NCBI GenBank assembly: GCA_020628645.1
Contig: JAHDES010000002.1
Coordinates: forward strand, 32,832-96,831
Source of the DNA: Saprospiraceae bacterium
GTDB taxonomy: Bacteria > Bacteroidota > Bacteroidia > Chitinophagales > Saprospiraceae
Length of the DNA stretch: 64,000 nucleotides
Reading direction: 5' to 3'
The translations under genes were made by a program, and so were the position numbers. Each line of letters begins with the position of its first letter. Positions within the stretch are counted from its first letter, which is position 1. Below, piece after piece: positions 16,752 through 25,552 of this stretch. The notes under the pieces were generated by a model. That model was given only the letters and a program-made list of their open reading frames with translations. It searched no databases and was not told the DNA's origin.

Positions 16752-17216
16752 ATGCCATCTGGATTCTGGTTTTTAAAAGACGGGAGAGGTTTTGCAAAAC
16801 AAGTAAGAGCAATGTTTGTATTGCTGGAAGAAATAGTTTCTGAATTGGAGTTAGATAAAGAGGTAGAAGAATTCGCAAATTACCTAAGACAATTTATTCC
16901 AACTGAAAAACATGAACTGAATGGTTTTGGAGGATTTTATGATAAAGAAACGGGAGAAAATACCATGATGGTAATTGACTTCAGAGAATTTACAGTAGAA
17001 AATCAAAAACGCTTTTGGGAAGCTGCACAAAAGAGAGTTGGTAAATTAATCAAAAATGGAAATAAAAAAGATGAGACAATAATTGTGCTTTTAAAAGAAC
17101 TCTTAGATATGAATAAAAGAGCAAACAAAGGAGAAGACCCCATGAAATTAAATAGCATGAGAGATATTGAGCCACCAAGTGGTTTAAAAAAAGGTCCTGG
17201 TTGGAATAAAAATTGA
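16752..17216 (+). CDS. Hypothetical cytosolic protein, 154 aa
   Basis: Not recognised. The protein starts MPSGFWFLKDGRGFAKQ, has an acidic helical stretch (VSELELDKEVEEFANYL), a GFGGFYDKETGENTMMVIDFREF strand region, and Lys-rich helices. It ends in a Pro/Gly/Lys tail (PPSGLKKGPGWNKN). There is no signal peptide or membrane segment. It lies 118 bp downstream of the proline-rich microprotein on the same strand. A small hairpin (CAGCCC/GGGCTG, 17261-17277) follows, without a T tract. Size and isolation would suit an immunity-type protein, but nothing in the sequence proves it. Confidence 0.6.
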   Translation: MPSGFWFLKDGRGFAKQVRAMFVLLEEIVSELELDKEVEEFANYLRQFIPTEKHELNGFGGFYDKETGENTMMVIDFREFTVENQKRFWEAAQKRVGKLIKNGNKKDETIIVLLKELLDMNKRANKGEDPMKLNSMRDIEPPSGLKKGPGWNKN

Positions 17217-17307
17217 AAATAAAAAAAGATAACTAACGATAACGAAGTATATGTGCCAATCAGCCCTATGCGGGCTGACTGCGCAAATACGAGACCGTCG
17301 TCTAAAT

Positions 17308-17736
17308 TCAAGCTGCTAAAGGTCGTTTAATAAATGTAGTAGAAGAACGAGTTTCTCCTTCCACCTTTTGTTCTTTTGATAAATATTGTTGGATTTGGTC
17401 GTTGGAATAGTATTGAAAACGATTCGAACCTAATAAATTTAAAATATCCTTTGCATTCTCTTCTTTCAACAAGCGACGAAGCAAGAGAAGAATGCTTTTT
17501 TTATGACTTGAAAGTTCGATCATTGAAAGTACATCTTCATCAACTGTTGTAGGAGCAGCAGCAAAAGCAGTGGCACTTCCTGTACTGGATCGGGCTTCAC
17601 AAGCTCTCAAGGGAGATTGTTTGGCAAGGAACGAATTTAATTCATAATCAATGAATTGAAGCTTAGTATCAATGATGCTAAGAACTTCATCTTGTAGTGG
17701 AGTTGGGGGTGTAGTATCCCAGCATAAGTATGACAT
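17308..17736 (-). CDS. Hypothetical protein, 142 aa
   Basis: Not recognised. The ATG at 17736 (MSYLCWDTTPPTPLQDEVL) is preferred to one 30 bp upstream because the upstream ten residues are low-complexity and the gene leader is A/T-rich. The sequence is mostly helical: LSIIDTKLQFIDYELNSFLAKQ, a short Ala/Ser/Thr-rich middle (ATAFAAAPTT), then KKSILLLLRRLLKEENAKDILNLLG and a C-terminal DQIQQYLSKEQK. No membrane segment or signal peptide. Orientation is opposite to its neighbours. Confidence 0.5.
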   Translation of the reverse strand: MSYLCWDTTPPTPLQDEVLSIIDTKLQFIDYELNSFLAKQSPLRACEARSSTGSATAFAAAPTTVDEDVLSMIELSSHKKSILLLLRRLLKEENAKDILNLLGSNRFQYYSNDQIQQYLSKEQKVEGETRSSTTFIKRPLAA

Positions 17737-17880
17737 CTTTTTGGTTTTTGGTTGTAAAAAATACAAATGCTAATCTTAGTTAAATGGACCAACAAATGAT
17801 AGAATAGTAAAATAATGTCGTCTAATATGCTCAGAATTAAAAGGGATTATAAAAATGTAGGATACTAGGAGGTGCAAACT

Positions 17881-17985
17881 TATACGCAATTGATTAAGTG
17901 ATTTCGTAAATCACACCTTAAACGTATAATGCCGATTTGAAAAAATCAAAAATTATATACAAAAGGATTTTCTCAATTCGGTATT
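17881..17985 (+). repeat. Intergenic repeat family B, copy 1
   Basis: About 105 bp, one of four copies in the window (others at 35505, 46733 and, inverted, 59043). It starts TATACGCAATTGATTAAG and ends CAATTCGGTATTA; the ends are imperfect inverted repeats. Inside are the invariant hairpin GTGATTT-CGT-AAATCAC and a 16-bp stem CCGATTTGAAAAAATC/GATTTTCTCAATTCGG. It lies in the ~400-bp gap before the 44-aa membrane protein; the rest of that gap is A/T-rich with no other feature I can support. Confidence 0.85.
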
Positions 17986-18140
17986 ATTATTATAACATTA
18001 TAAAAAAATAAATGTTTAATTGATGTATATTTTTCTATAAAATTATTATTTTGCGTGTAGGATGATATAATAACGAAAGCTAATTTCATATTAGTATATC
18101 ATTTATAAATTTTTGATGAATAAATCTCAAATTTCAGATT

Positions 18141-18275
18141 ATGGCAAAATCAAAACGAAAAAGACGACAAGAAATCCGCGATCAAAAAGACGCTAAAAAA
18201 TTCTGGCAAGTAGTAATTATTTCTACTGTTATCTTAGTAGTTCTTTTATTCTTTATGTTTAGAGGAGTAGTCTAG
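18141..18275 (+). CDS. Small single-pass membrane protein, 44 aa
   Basis: The ORF reads MAKSKRKRRQEIRDQKDAKKF, a basic cytosolic head, then one transmembrane helix (WQVVIISTVILVVLLFFMF) and RGVV. The positive-inside charge pattern argues for a real membrane microprotein. It is followed 22 bp later by a very strong GC-rich terminator, which supports it being transcribed. Function unknown. Confidence 0.6.
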   Translation: MAKSKRKRRQEIRDQKDAKKFWQVVIISTVILVVLLFFMFRGVV

Positions 18276-18297
18276 TAGAAGATTAATTCTTACCAAT

Positions 18298-18327
18298 AGG
18301 GGGCAAAGCCCCCTTTCAATTTTTTAT
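18298..18327. terminator. Bidirectional terminator between convergent genes
   Basis: AGGGGGC-AAA-GCCCCCT (18298-18314) followed by TTCAATTTTTT. On the minus strand it is preceded by the hexosaminidase stop codon, so it serves both the 44-aa gene and the GH20 gene. Confidence 0.85.
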
Positions 18328-20621
18328 TCTACGATAATTTCATCTACAAACAACCATGCCTTGTGTCCAGCACCTGCCTTTCCTGCTGGAATTTCTCCGA
18401 AATTATCAATTTCAACTTTCAAAAACTGACTGTTGGTATTCATAGCTATCGCAATGTCTTCTCCTGCTGATTCAATTGCTGCACGATCTAAGTTTTTTAC
18501 TTCTTTAAATGATTTGCCGTCAGAAGAAGCTAAAACACGAATGGCTGAAGGAAGATAAATCCAAGCATCATTTCCTTTGAAAGTACCAATTTGGACGTTA
18601 GAAATGGCTTTTTCCTCGCCTAAATCTATGGTTGCATGACAATTGCCTCCATCAAAGCCAAGCCATTGTTCAGCATTAAATGTAGCTCCTCCATCCATTC
18701 CATTGATTAAAGTTGTGGCATTTTGAAGCCCTGGATAACGATCGCTAGCGGCTTCTGCTATGGAAATTTTTTTACCTACCGCTAAGTGTTTTTGGAAGGA
18801 TAAATTGAAAGGATTGGTATTAACATCTTTAGTTTTATGAATTGTTTTGGCGATTAATGTACTGGATTTATCTAAAGGAATGGGGGCAGTATATTTGGTG
18901 CTGTTTGAAGTAGGTTCATTCCCATCGAGGGTATAATAAATGTCATAATCGGCTGCATTTTTGGATAGTCCTATTTTTAGATTGCCATTTTCTTCATTTT
19001 TTATGTCTGCTTTTACATCAAAAAGATGCTTGGCATAATTGATATTCATTTCATCCAATCGTTTCAAATGAGTATTCAATCGTTTGGTGAAATCATCCCA
19101 TGATCGTTTTTCTTTCGGTGACCAAATCACTTCCGACAAGGCACACAAACGTGGAAAGACCATGTACTCGGCATGTTCAGGGGTAGGAATATATTCCGTC
19201 CATAAATTGGCTTGAGCCCCAAGAATATATTGATGTTCGTCAGGGGTCAATTCATCTGGAATAGGCTCAAATTCATAAACTTTTTCTAAGGGCGTAAAAC
19301 CTCCAATAGCAATAGGTTCATCTTCAGATTTGGACTGATAATAATCAAAATAGCAATGCGTGGTAGGAGACATGATGACTTGATGTTTTTCTTTTGCTGC
19401 TGCAATACCTCCCTTCATTCCACGCCATGACATCACTACTGCATTTGGTGCAAGTCCACCTTCCAATATTTCATCCCAACCGATGATGATTCGTCCTTTG
19501 CTATTCACAAATTTTTCGATTCGTTGGATAAAATAAGATTGTAATTCATGTTCGTCTTTGAGTCCTTCTTTTTTAATAAGTTGTTGACAAAAAGCACTTT
19601 CTTCCCAGCGTTTTTTAGGACATTCATCTCCTCCAATATGAATATATTTCGACGGAAATAAATCCATGACTTCTTGCAAAACATTTTCTAAAAAGGTAAA
19701 GGTTTCTTCTTTTGGACAGTACACATCTTCAAAAATTCCCCATTTCGTAGCTGCTTCAAATGGACCTTCTGTACAGGCAAGTTCAGGATAGGCAGAAAGT
19801 GCAGCAAGCGAGTGCCCGGGCATTTCGATCTCAGGAATGATATTTATAAAGCGTTCTTTGGCATATTGAATCACTTCTTTTACTTCTTCTTGAGTGTAAT
19901 AACCACCATACTCTTTGCCATCATAACGTTGGGGTTGATCGGAATAATGTCCTATCAAGGTTTCTTTTCGTTTGGAAGCGATGCTTTGTAATTTGGGATA
20001 TTGTTTGATTTCAATCCGCCAACCTTGATCTTCTGTTAAATGCCAATGGAAATTATTTATTTTATGAAATGCAAGTTGATCGATGTATTTTTTTACAAAT
20101 TCTACAGGAAAAAAATGACGACAAACATCTAAGTGCATCCCTCGATATGGGAATCGTGGCGCATCCTTAATGGCCACAGCTGGAATTTTTCCATTTTGTA
20201 TCAATTGGCGAAGCGTTTGAATACCATAAAACAAACCTTTAGGTTGCTTCGCTTCTAGTTCTATTTTATCCCTTGAAACAGTTAAATTATATCCTTCTCG
20301 TGCTTCTATATTTGGATTTATGCTTAGAAAAATGCCTTTAGATGTACTATTTTGAGCGACATTGACGGGGCATTTTTCAACACCTGCTGCTTTCAAATAA
20401 TCACTTAACTGTTTGGCAACAAAAGAGCGGATTTCATTGACATCTGGTTGAATAAAAATTTTAGTAATGTCATCTAATTTAAAATGACCTTCTTGTTTTT
20501 CAAGTTCTTGTACTTGAGGAATGATATCATAATGAAAGCCTGTAGTAGTATCAGAAGTTGGATCAGAGCAACCCATACTTATACAAAGCAAGAGTAGGAT
20601 AAAAAAGAGATTGGATTTCAT
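18324..20621 (-). CDS. GH20 beta-N-acetylhexosaminidase, lipoprotein
   Basis: A 765-aa exo-glycosidase that removes terminal GlcNAc/GalNAc from chitin oligomers, glycans or muropeptides by substrate-assisted catalysis. The lipoprotein signal ends at Cys18 (CISMGC). Residues ~29-150 form the GH20b N-terminal domain, and ~155-500 the catalytic barrel with MHLDVCRHFF, NNFHWHLTEDQGWRIEI, and the Asp332-Glu333 catalytic pair in HIGGDEC. The C-terminus has a chitobiase-type beta-sandwich (YTLDGNEPT) and a discoidin-like domain. It is the last gene of an operon with dapF, 32 bp downstream of the latter. A shared strong terminator closes the unit. Confidence 0.95.
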   Translation of the reverse strand: MKSNLFFILLLLCISMGCSDPTSDTTTGFHYDIIPQVQELEKQEGHFKLDDITKIFIQPDVNEIRSFVAKQLSDYLKAAGVEKCPVNVAQNSTSKGIFLSINPNIEAREGYNLTVSRDKIELEAKQPKGLFYGIQTLRQLIQNGKIPAVAIKDAPRFPYRGMHLDVCRHFFPVEFVKKYIDQLAFHKINNFHWHLTEDQGWRIEIKQYPKLQSIASKRKETLIGHYSDQPQRYDGKEYGGYYTQEEVKEVIQYAKERFINIIPEIEMPGHSLAALSAYPELACTEGPFEAATKWGIFEDVYCPKEETFTFLENVLQEVMDLFPSKYIHIGGDECPKKRWEESAFCQQLIKKEGLKDEHELQSYFIQRIEKFVNSKGRIIIGWDEILEGGLAPNAVVMSWRGMKGGIAAAKEKHQVIMSPTTHCYFDYYQSKSEDEPIAIGGFTPLEKVYEFEPIPDELTPDEHQYILGAQANLWTEYIPTPEHAEYMVFPRLCALSEVIWSPKEKRSWDDFTKRLNTHLKRLDEMNINYAKHLFDVKADIKNEENGNLKIGLSKNAADYDIYYTLDGNEPTSNSTKYTAPIPLDKSSTLIAKTIHKTKDVNTNPFNLSFQKHLAVGKKISIAEAASDRYPGLQNATTLINGMDGGATFNAEQWLGFDGGNCHATIDLGEEKAISNVQIGTFKGNDAWIYLPSAIRVLASSDGKSFKEVKNLDRAAIESAGEDIAIAMNTNSQFLKVEIDNFGEIPAGKAGAGHKAWLFVDEIIVE

Positions 20622-20653
20622 TTTATTTCGTTTTGAATAATCAAAAATTGAGA

Positions 20654-21439
20654 TTAGATGATAATCTGTCCATCAAAAACGAAGGTAGCTGGGCCACACA
20701 ACCAAATATCGTCAAATTGGTTTTGTTGTACTTGTTTAAATTTGATAGAAAGATTACCCCCTTTGGTTTGAATAGGTATTTCGCCACTTGTGAATTGTTC
20801 TTGTACAGCATGCGCCAAAGCTGCTGCTGTCACACCCGTACCACAAGATAGTGTTTCATCTTCAACGCCCCGTTCATATGTTGCTACAATGAGTTCCTTT
20901 TGGTTTTTTTCAACAAAATTGACGTTGATGCCTTCTTTTCTGAACCGTTTGGAATAGCGAATTGCCGATCCAGTTTCTACTACATTTATATCATCAATAT
21001 CTTCTGCAAAAATGATATAATGGGGAGAACCTGTATCTAAGATAAAATAATCTTCTCCAATTTCTATTTCTTGAACGGCTTTCATTTTTAAATCCACCCA
21101 AAAATTTTCATCAATTCGTACTTCATGTACCCCATCTATTGCCCAAAATCGCCCCGTATTTTGAATGATATTTAGACGTTTAGCGAAAGCGGTAATACAT
21201 CTTCCACCATTTCCACACATACTACTTTCATTGCCGTCTGCATTGAAATAGATCATTTCAAAATCAAAGCCTTCTTTATTTTGTAAAAGGATCAAGCCAT
21301 CTGCCCCAATTCCAAATTTTCGATCACACAAACGTTCAATAATAGTTGTATCTTCTCTAGATAGATATTGATGATCTCTTTGGTCAATAAAGACAAAATC
21401 GTTACCTGTTCCTTGATATTTTACAAAGGGAATATTCAT
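20654..21439 (-). CDS. dapF: Diaminopimelate epimerase
   Basis: A 261-aa cytosolic enzyme that converts LL- to meso-diaminopimelate for lysine and peptidoglycan synthesis. The two catalytic cysteines are Cys75 (SSMCGNGGRC) and Cys199 (DETLSCGTGVTAAA). The N-terminus MNIPFVKYQGTGNDFVFID and KFGIGADGL are family hallmarks. It lies between a small membrane-protein gene (8-bp gap upstream) and the GH20 gene, on the same strand. Presence of the meso-DAP ligase mpl at 55.3 kb fits a DAP-type wall. Confidence 0.97.
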   Translation of the reverse strand: MNIPFVKYQGTGNDFVFIDQRDHQYLSREDTTIIERLCDRKFGIGADGLILLQNKEGFDFEMIYFNADGNESSMCGNGGRCITAFAKRLNIIQNTGRFWAIDGVHEVRIDENFWVDLKMKAVQEIEIGEDYFILDTGSPHYIIFAEDIDDINVVETGSAIRYSKRFRKEGINVNFVEKNQKELIVATYERGVEDETLSCGTGVTAAALAHAVQEQFTSGEIPIQTKGGNLSIKFKQVQQNQFDDIWLCGPATFVFDGQIII

Positions 21440-21447
21440 TTTTTAAT

Positions 21448-21675
21448 TTATTCTGGGATTGAAATTGAATCTTTTGGAATACGAAGACTATCACTAGTAG
21501 TGACTGTTTGTTCTTTTTTTATCATCCCCCATTCACCTACTTGTTGATGGCGATACCACATAAAAGCAACCAAAACAAGAATCAGTGCTAAACCCCAAAA
21601 TGAGATTTTCCAACCCCAAATATTTCCAATATATTCTCCATCAAATGGATCGTTATATTTTTCTTTTTCACGCAT
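21448..21675 (-). CDS. Small single-pass membrane protein, 75 aa
   Basis: The ATG at 21675 (MREKEKYNDPFDGEYIGNIWGWKISFWGLALILVLVAFMWYRHQQ) is chosen; an upstream in-frame extension to 21834 runs through the start of the divergent mcrC gene and has no protein-like character. One transmembrane helix covers about 24-42, and the C-terminal part is a polar SDSLRIPKDSISIPE tail. It is 8 bp upstream of dapF and probably co-transcribed with it. Function unknown. Confidence 0.65.
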   Translation of the reverse strand: MREKEKYNDPFDGEYIGNIWGWKISFWGLALILVLVAFMWYRHQQVGEWGMIKKEQTVTTSDSLRIPKDSISIPE

Positions 21676-21725
21676 AAGTATGATGATTACTACTTTTTTT
21701 ACAAAGATAGAAATATATTTATCTT

Positions 21726-22973
21726 GTGAAACCGCATGGAATAGAAACGAGACTACGTGTTTTTGAACATCAAGCACTTTATTTAGGACAAACCTATGAA
21801 GGGGGTGTTTTTCAACAACATCATTTGGATGCATTGTGTGCTTATCATCAACGTACTCATGGGAAATATTATCAACTTGTACACAAAGGGGTAAAATTTT
21901 CTCATTATGTGGGGGTGATACAAGTGGGAGGATTATTACTAGAAATCTTACCTAAAACTGCTGCTCAAAATAATGGATATTCTAATTGGCAAAGCGTATT
22001 ATTACCCATGCTTGAAATTTGCCATCAAATTAAAGTGGAAGCGATTAACTCGGCAAAAGTGGGGCTTTCGTTTTATTCATTATTAGAAGTGTATGTTCGA
22101 TTGTATTTAGAAGAAGTCCATCAACTACTCGCACAGGATTTATTACGCATGTATGAACGACAAGCTCAAAATGAACGCGTACTAAAAGGTCGATTAGAAC
22201 AAACCAAGCAATTGCAAAAAAATCATTTTACAGCTCAATATTTTTATTGTCAATCCTTTTCTTTTCAATATGATAATACGCTAAATCGAATATTATTAGC
22301 TACTTTATATTCCATTCTATCTATGCGATTACATCCTAATTTGATGGAACAATGCCAAGAATTGATTTCAAAATTTCCATCAAAGATACGCTATCAGGCT
22401 TTTCAAATCAGTGATTTTAATCGAATTAGCAGCAATCGGAATACCAGTCGATTTCATTATGCTTTACAACTAGCGGAAGTCATTCTTCGTGCAAGAGGGG
22501 GGAGTATCCAAGCGGGGCGATATCCTTTAACAGCTTTATTATTTGATATGAATGTCTTGTTTGAGGAATATGTTTTTCAGCGATTAAGGCGATTGAGGGT
22601 AGAAGGCTGGCAAGTAGAACGACAGGTGCAAAAACCATTTTGGAGAAGACGAAAATTGCGACCAGATATTATTTTACAAAAAGGAACAAGAACCTTGGTT
22701 TTAGATACGAAATGGAAAATACTAATTACGGGACAACCAACAATGGATGATTTACGCCAATTATTTGTATACGCTAAATACTTTAATGCAAAAAAAGCAA
22801 TAATCGTATATCCTTTTGCAGCATCTACAACTGCTCAAGTAAATGAAGCTTTCATACCTTATACTTCACAAGAAGAAAAGATTAATTGCCAAACAATAGT
22901 CGCCCCCTTGTTTAAAAATGGACAATTGAATGCTAATTTTGCAAATGAGCTTATTTCATTGATTACAGATTGA
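21726..22973 (+). CDS. mcrC: McrC-family restriction nuclease subunit, no McrB neighbour
   Basis: A 415-aa protein of the McrC family, which supplies the endonuclease to the McrBC methyl-dependent restriction complex. The N-terminal part (GVIQVGGLLLEILPKT) is the McrC DNA/partner domain, and the C-terminal nuclease has RPDIIL...LVLDTKWK (about 325-345), a PD-(D/E)xK variant with D-T-K. The start is a GTG at 21726; no closer ATG in frame precedes the conserved region. No mcrB-like AAA+ GTPase lies next to it: the upstream neighbour is the divergent small membrane protein, and the downstream gene is an S46 peptidase. Some stand-alone McrC-like proteins have an unlinked partner. Confidence 0.85.
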   Translation: MKPHGIETRLRVFEHQALYLGQTYEGGVFQQHHLDALCAYHQRTHGKYYQLVHKGVKFSHYVGVIQVGGLLLEILPKTAAQNNGYSNWQSVLLPMLEICHQIKVEAINSAKVGLSFYSLLEVYVRLYLEEVHQLLAQDLLRMYERQAQNERVLKGRLEQTKQLQKNHFTAQYFYCQSFSFQYDNTLNRILLATLYSILSMRLHPNLMEQCQELISKFPSKIRYQAFQISDFNRISSNRNTSRFHYALQLAEVILRARGGSIQAGRYPLTALLFDMNVLFEEYVFQRLRRLRVEGWQVERQVQKPFWRRRKLRPDIILQKGTRTLVLDTKWKILITGQPTMDDLRQLFVYAKYFNAKKAIIVYPFAASTTAQVNEAFIPYTSQEEKINCQTIVAPLFKNGQLNANFANELISLITD

Positions 22974-23242
22974 AGTCCTAAACAGACTGAAATTTTTTAA
23001 ATTTTAATAAAAGAAGTACCTTCGAACTGAACTTGCCATCTTCTAAAGAAAAATATTGTCTTTTGTTTTCAAATAGATGGTATAAAAGTACTACCATATT
23101 ATATTCGACTCGGGATAAATAAGAAATTTTGAAAAAATATTTATCCTGAATCCTTATATACACTACAGTACTTAATTTACATTTAATAATCAAAAAATTA
23201 AATACTGTCATGTAAAAACCACTTATTAAAAAATACGTCAAA

Positions 23243-25279
23243 ATGAAAAAACTTAATTTCTATCCCTGCTTAATCTTGATATTAAGCATCCTTTGTGTAA
23301 ATGTTTATGCACAAGAGGTAAGCAAAGAAGCCAGTATTTATGATTATGGAAAAATGTGGCCCTTTGAAAATGCACCTAAAGAATTTTTTCAAAAAACTTA
23401 TGATTTAGATATTGATGATGCTTGGCTGGAAGATGCCCGCAAATCAGCCCTTCGGTTTGCCAGTTGGTGTTCTGCTTCTTTCGTTTCTCCTAATGGTTTG
23501 ATTATGACGAATCACCACTGTTCGAATGGTGAAATGCCTAAAATTATGAAAGAAGGAGAAGATTTCAACAAAAATGGATTTTATGCTGCCACTTTTGAAG
23601 AAGAGCGAAAAGTAGAAGGTTTATTTGTAGAGCAATTAGAGCGTGTGGCGGATATCACAGCGATGGTCAAAGAAAAAGTAAGTGCTGGAATGAGTGCGCA
23701 AGGTGCTACCGATCAAATTCAAGAAGAAATGGCAAAAATGGATGATTGGGCAAATCTCCGTATGCAAGTCGTAACTTATTATAGTGGAGGGAAATATTCT
23801 CTTTATGGCTATAAAAAATATGATGACATTCGATTAGTTTTTATACCTGAGTTAGACTTAGGGTTTTATGGAGGTGATCCTGATAATTTCACTTATCCTC
23901 GTTATAATTTAGATTGTACCTTCTGGAGAGCTTACGATAATGGTAAACCCGCGGATACTAGAGCACATTATTATAAATTCAATCCTGAAGGCGCTGTAGA
24001 AGGAGAAGCAGTGTTTGTAGTTGGAAATCCAGGGAGTACGGAGCGTTACCGTACAGTAGCTCAATTAGAATTTGATCGGGATTATCGGTACAATATTTTA
24101 TTAGAATCTTTGACTTTGTATCATGATGAATTGCAAGAACAATATGATGCCAATCCAAATCCTGAATTGTTGAATCAGATTTTTAGTCTTTCCAATAGCA
24201 TGAAAGCATTTACTGGAATTTTAAAAGGCTTACATGATCCTATCTTATTTGGTCGTAAAAAAGCAATGGAAGATAAAACGCGCACTGCTTTTTCAGGAGG
24301 CGATCCTTGGGCAGAATTGAAAGAAGCTTATGAACCCTTAAAAGGTCATGCATCAGAAGTAAATTTATTAAGCCCAAGTCCTTTAAATGGGTCAGTGGTT
24401 ACGATGTTGCATCAATTGTATAAATATGGTGAAATGGTGAAAGGAGGTGCAGGTGCAGATGAGTTAGCAACTGAAAAAACAGCTTTGCAAGAAGCGTTAA
24501 GCGTTGCGAATACGCCTTTAGAAAAAGCGAAATTTATCAATCATATCGCGCGTCTGAAAAAATATGCTTCTAAAGATGATAAATACATCAAAAAACTATT
24601 TAGCGGAAATGTAGCGGAAATGGTCAATAATCTATTTGATAAATCAAAGCTTTTCAATGCTAAAAAAATGGATAAAGCATTATCACCTAAGAAATTTGCA
24701 AAATCAAATGATGGTTTTGTAGAAATGGCAAGCATGCTTATTCCTGCTTATCAAATGGCAGGTCAAGCTTTTGGTGGTTCGTCAAAAGCTCGTAAAGGAA
24801 TGGAAGAAAAAGTGGCAAATGCAGTGTTCCAAGTTAATGGTGATAATTTACCACCTGATGCTACTTTTACCCTACGAATTTCAGATGGTGTAGTAAAAGG
24901 ATACAACTACAATGGTACGCAAGCCCCTTACAAAACGAGTTACTTTGGTTTGTATGATCGCCATTACTCCAACAATGGAGAATTTCCTTGGTCTTTACCT
25001 GAAAAATGGAAGAATCCACCCATGGATTTATTAAAAGCACCTGTTAATTTTGTGTCTACCAACGATATTATTGGAGGTAATTCAGGAAGTGCAATTATCA
25101 ATGGTAAACAAGAGGCAATAGGCTTAATCTTTGATGGTAATATCGAATCTTTACCGGGGAATTTCATTTATGAACCTACCTTAAATCGTGCAGTTTCTGT
25201 TCATGCAGGTGGTATCGCAGCAGCTTTGCGTTACATTTATAAAGCGGATCGTTTGTTAAATGAATTAGTAGGAGAGTAG
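23243..25279 (+). CDS. S46 dipeptidyl-peptidase, DPP7-like
   Basis: A 678-aa exopeptidase with a chymotrypsin-type fold that removes dipeptides in the periplasm. Signal peptide 1-23. Catalytic His is in TNHHC (91/92), the conserved DPDNFTYPR near 210-220 holds the Asp region, and the nucleophile Ser614 is in GGNSGS. Gly632 in FDGN occupies the position that is Gly in DPP7 (hydrophobic P1) and Arg in DPP11 (acidic P1), so DPP7-like specificity is inferred. The single gene is followed by repeat C2 and a terminator. The 270-bp upstream gap holds no gene I would support. Confidence 0.94.
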   Translation: MKKLNFYPCLILILSILCVNVYAQEVSKEASIYDYGKMWPFENAPKEFFQKTYDLDIDDAWLEDARKSALRFASWCSASFVSPNGLIMTNHHCSNGEMPKIMKEGEDFNKNGFYAATFEEERKVEGLFVEQLERVADITAMVKEKVSAGMSAQGATDQIQEEMAKMDDWANLRMQVVTYYSGGKYSLYGYKKYDDIRLVFIPELDLGFYGGDPDNFTYPRYNLDCTFWRAYDNGKPADTRAHYYKFNPEGAVEGEAVFVVGNPGSTERYRTVAQLEFDRDYRYNILLESLTLYHDELQEQYDANPNPELLNQIFSLSNSMKAFTGILKGLHDPILFGRKKAMEDKTRTAFSGGDPWAELKEAYEPLKGHASEVNLLSPSPLNGSVVTMLHQLYKYGEMVKGGAGADELATEKTALQEALSVANTPLEKAKFINHIARLKKYASKDDKYIKKLFSGNVAEMVNNLFDKSKLFNAKKMDKALSPKKFAKSNDGFVEMASMLIPAYQMAGQAFGGSSKARKGMEEKVANAVFQVNGDNLPPDATFTLRISDGVVKGYNYNGTQAPYKTSYFGLYDRHYSNNGEFPWSLPEKWKNPPMDLLKAPVNFVSTNDIIGGNSGSAIINGKQEAIGLIFDGNIESLPGNFIYEPTLNRAVSVHAGGIAAALRYIYKADRLLNELVGE

Positions 25280-25287
25280 TCAAATAA

Positions 25288-25346
25288 TTAACCCAAGTTG
25301 TGTATCCTTCTGTTCTCTTAAAAACGATAAACCGCAACTTGAATTA
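25288..25346. repeat. Palindromic intergenic repeat, family C copy 2 (short form)
   Basis: A ~58-bp inverted copy of the outer arms of 4193-4306: TAACCCAAGTTG at the left and CGATAAACCGCAACTTGAATT at the right. It begins 9 bp after the S46 stop codon. The central hairpins of the long copy are missing. Confidence 0.65.
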
Positions 25347-25357
25347 ATTACTATAAG

Positions 25358-25402
25358 AAAGGCATTTAGGATGATTGATTTTATCATTTTAGATGCCTTT
25401 TT
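25358..25402 (+). terminator. Terminator of the S46 peptidase gene
   Basis: AAAGGCAT (25358-25365) pairs with ATGCCTTT (25393-25400), with a second internal ATGA/TCAT pair and a run of T at the 3' side. Confidence 0.65.
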
Positions 25403-25489
25403 AACGTTTTGGCAAAAATTATTAACGTTTATGCAACGTCAAAATGTAAATTCTATGCGTCTATATTAATAGATAAGCATAAAATATTT

Positions 25490-25497
25490 TAATTTTG
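25490..25497 (+). promoter_or_regulatory. -7 box of the TPR gene
   Basis: TAATTTTG fits TAnnTTTG and lies 56 bp upstream of the ATG at 25553. The -33 element is not convincing. Confidence 0.45.
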
Positions 25498-25552
25498 CAG
25501 TCGTTAACTCAAAAAATGAATTCTACTAATTATTAAATAATAATCATCTACC

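Noticed and set aside
22978-23241. Open minus-strand frame of 87 codons in the gap before the S46 gene
   Set aside because: Its composition is that of A/T-rich spacer (Phe, Lys, Leu, Tyr), with no conserved motif.
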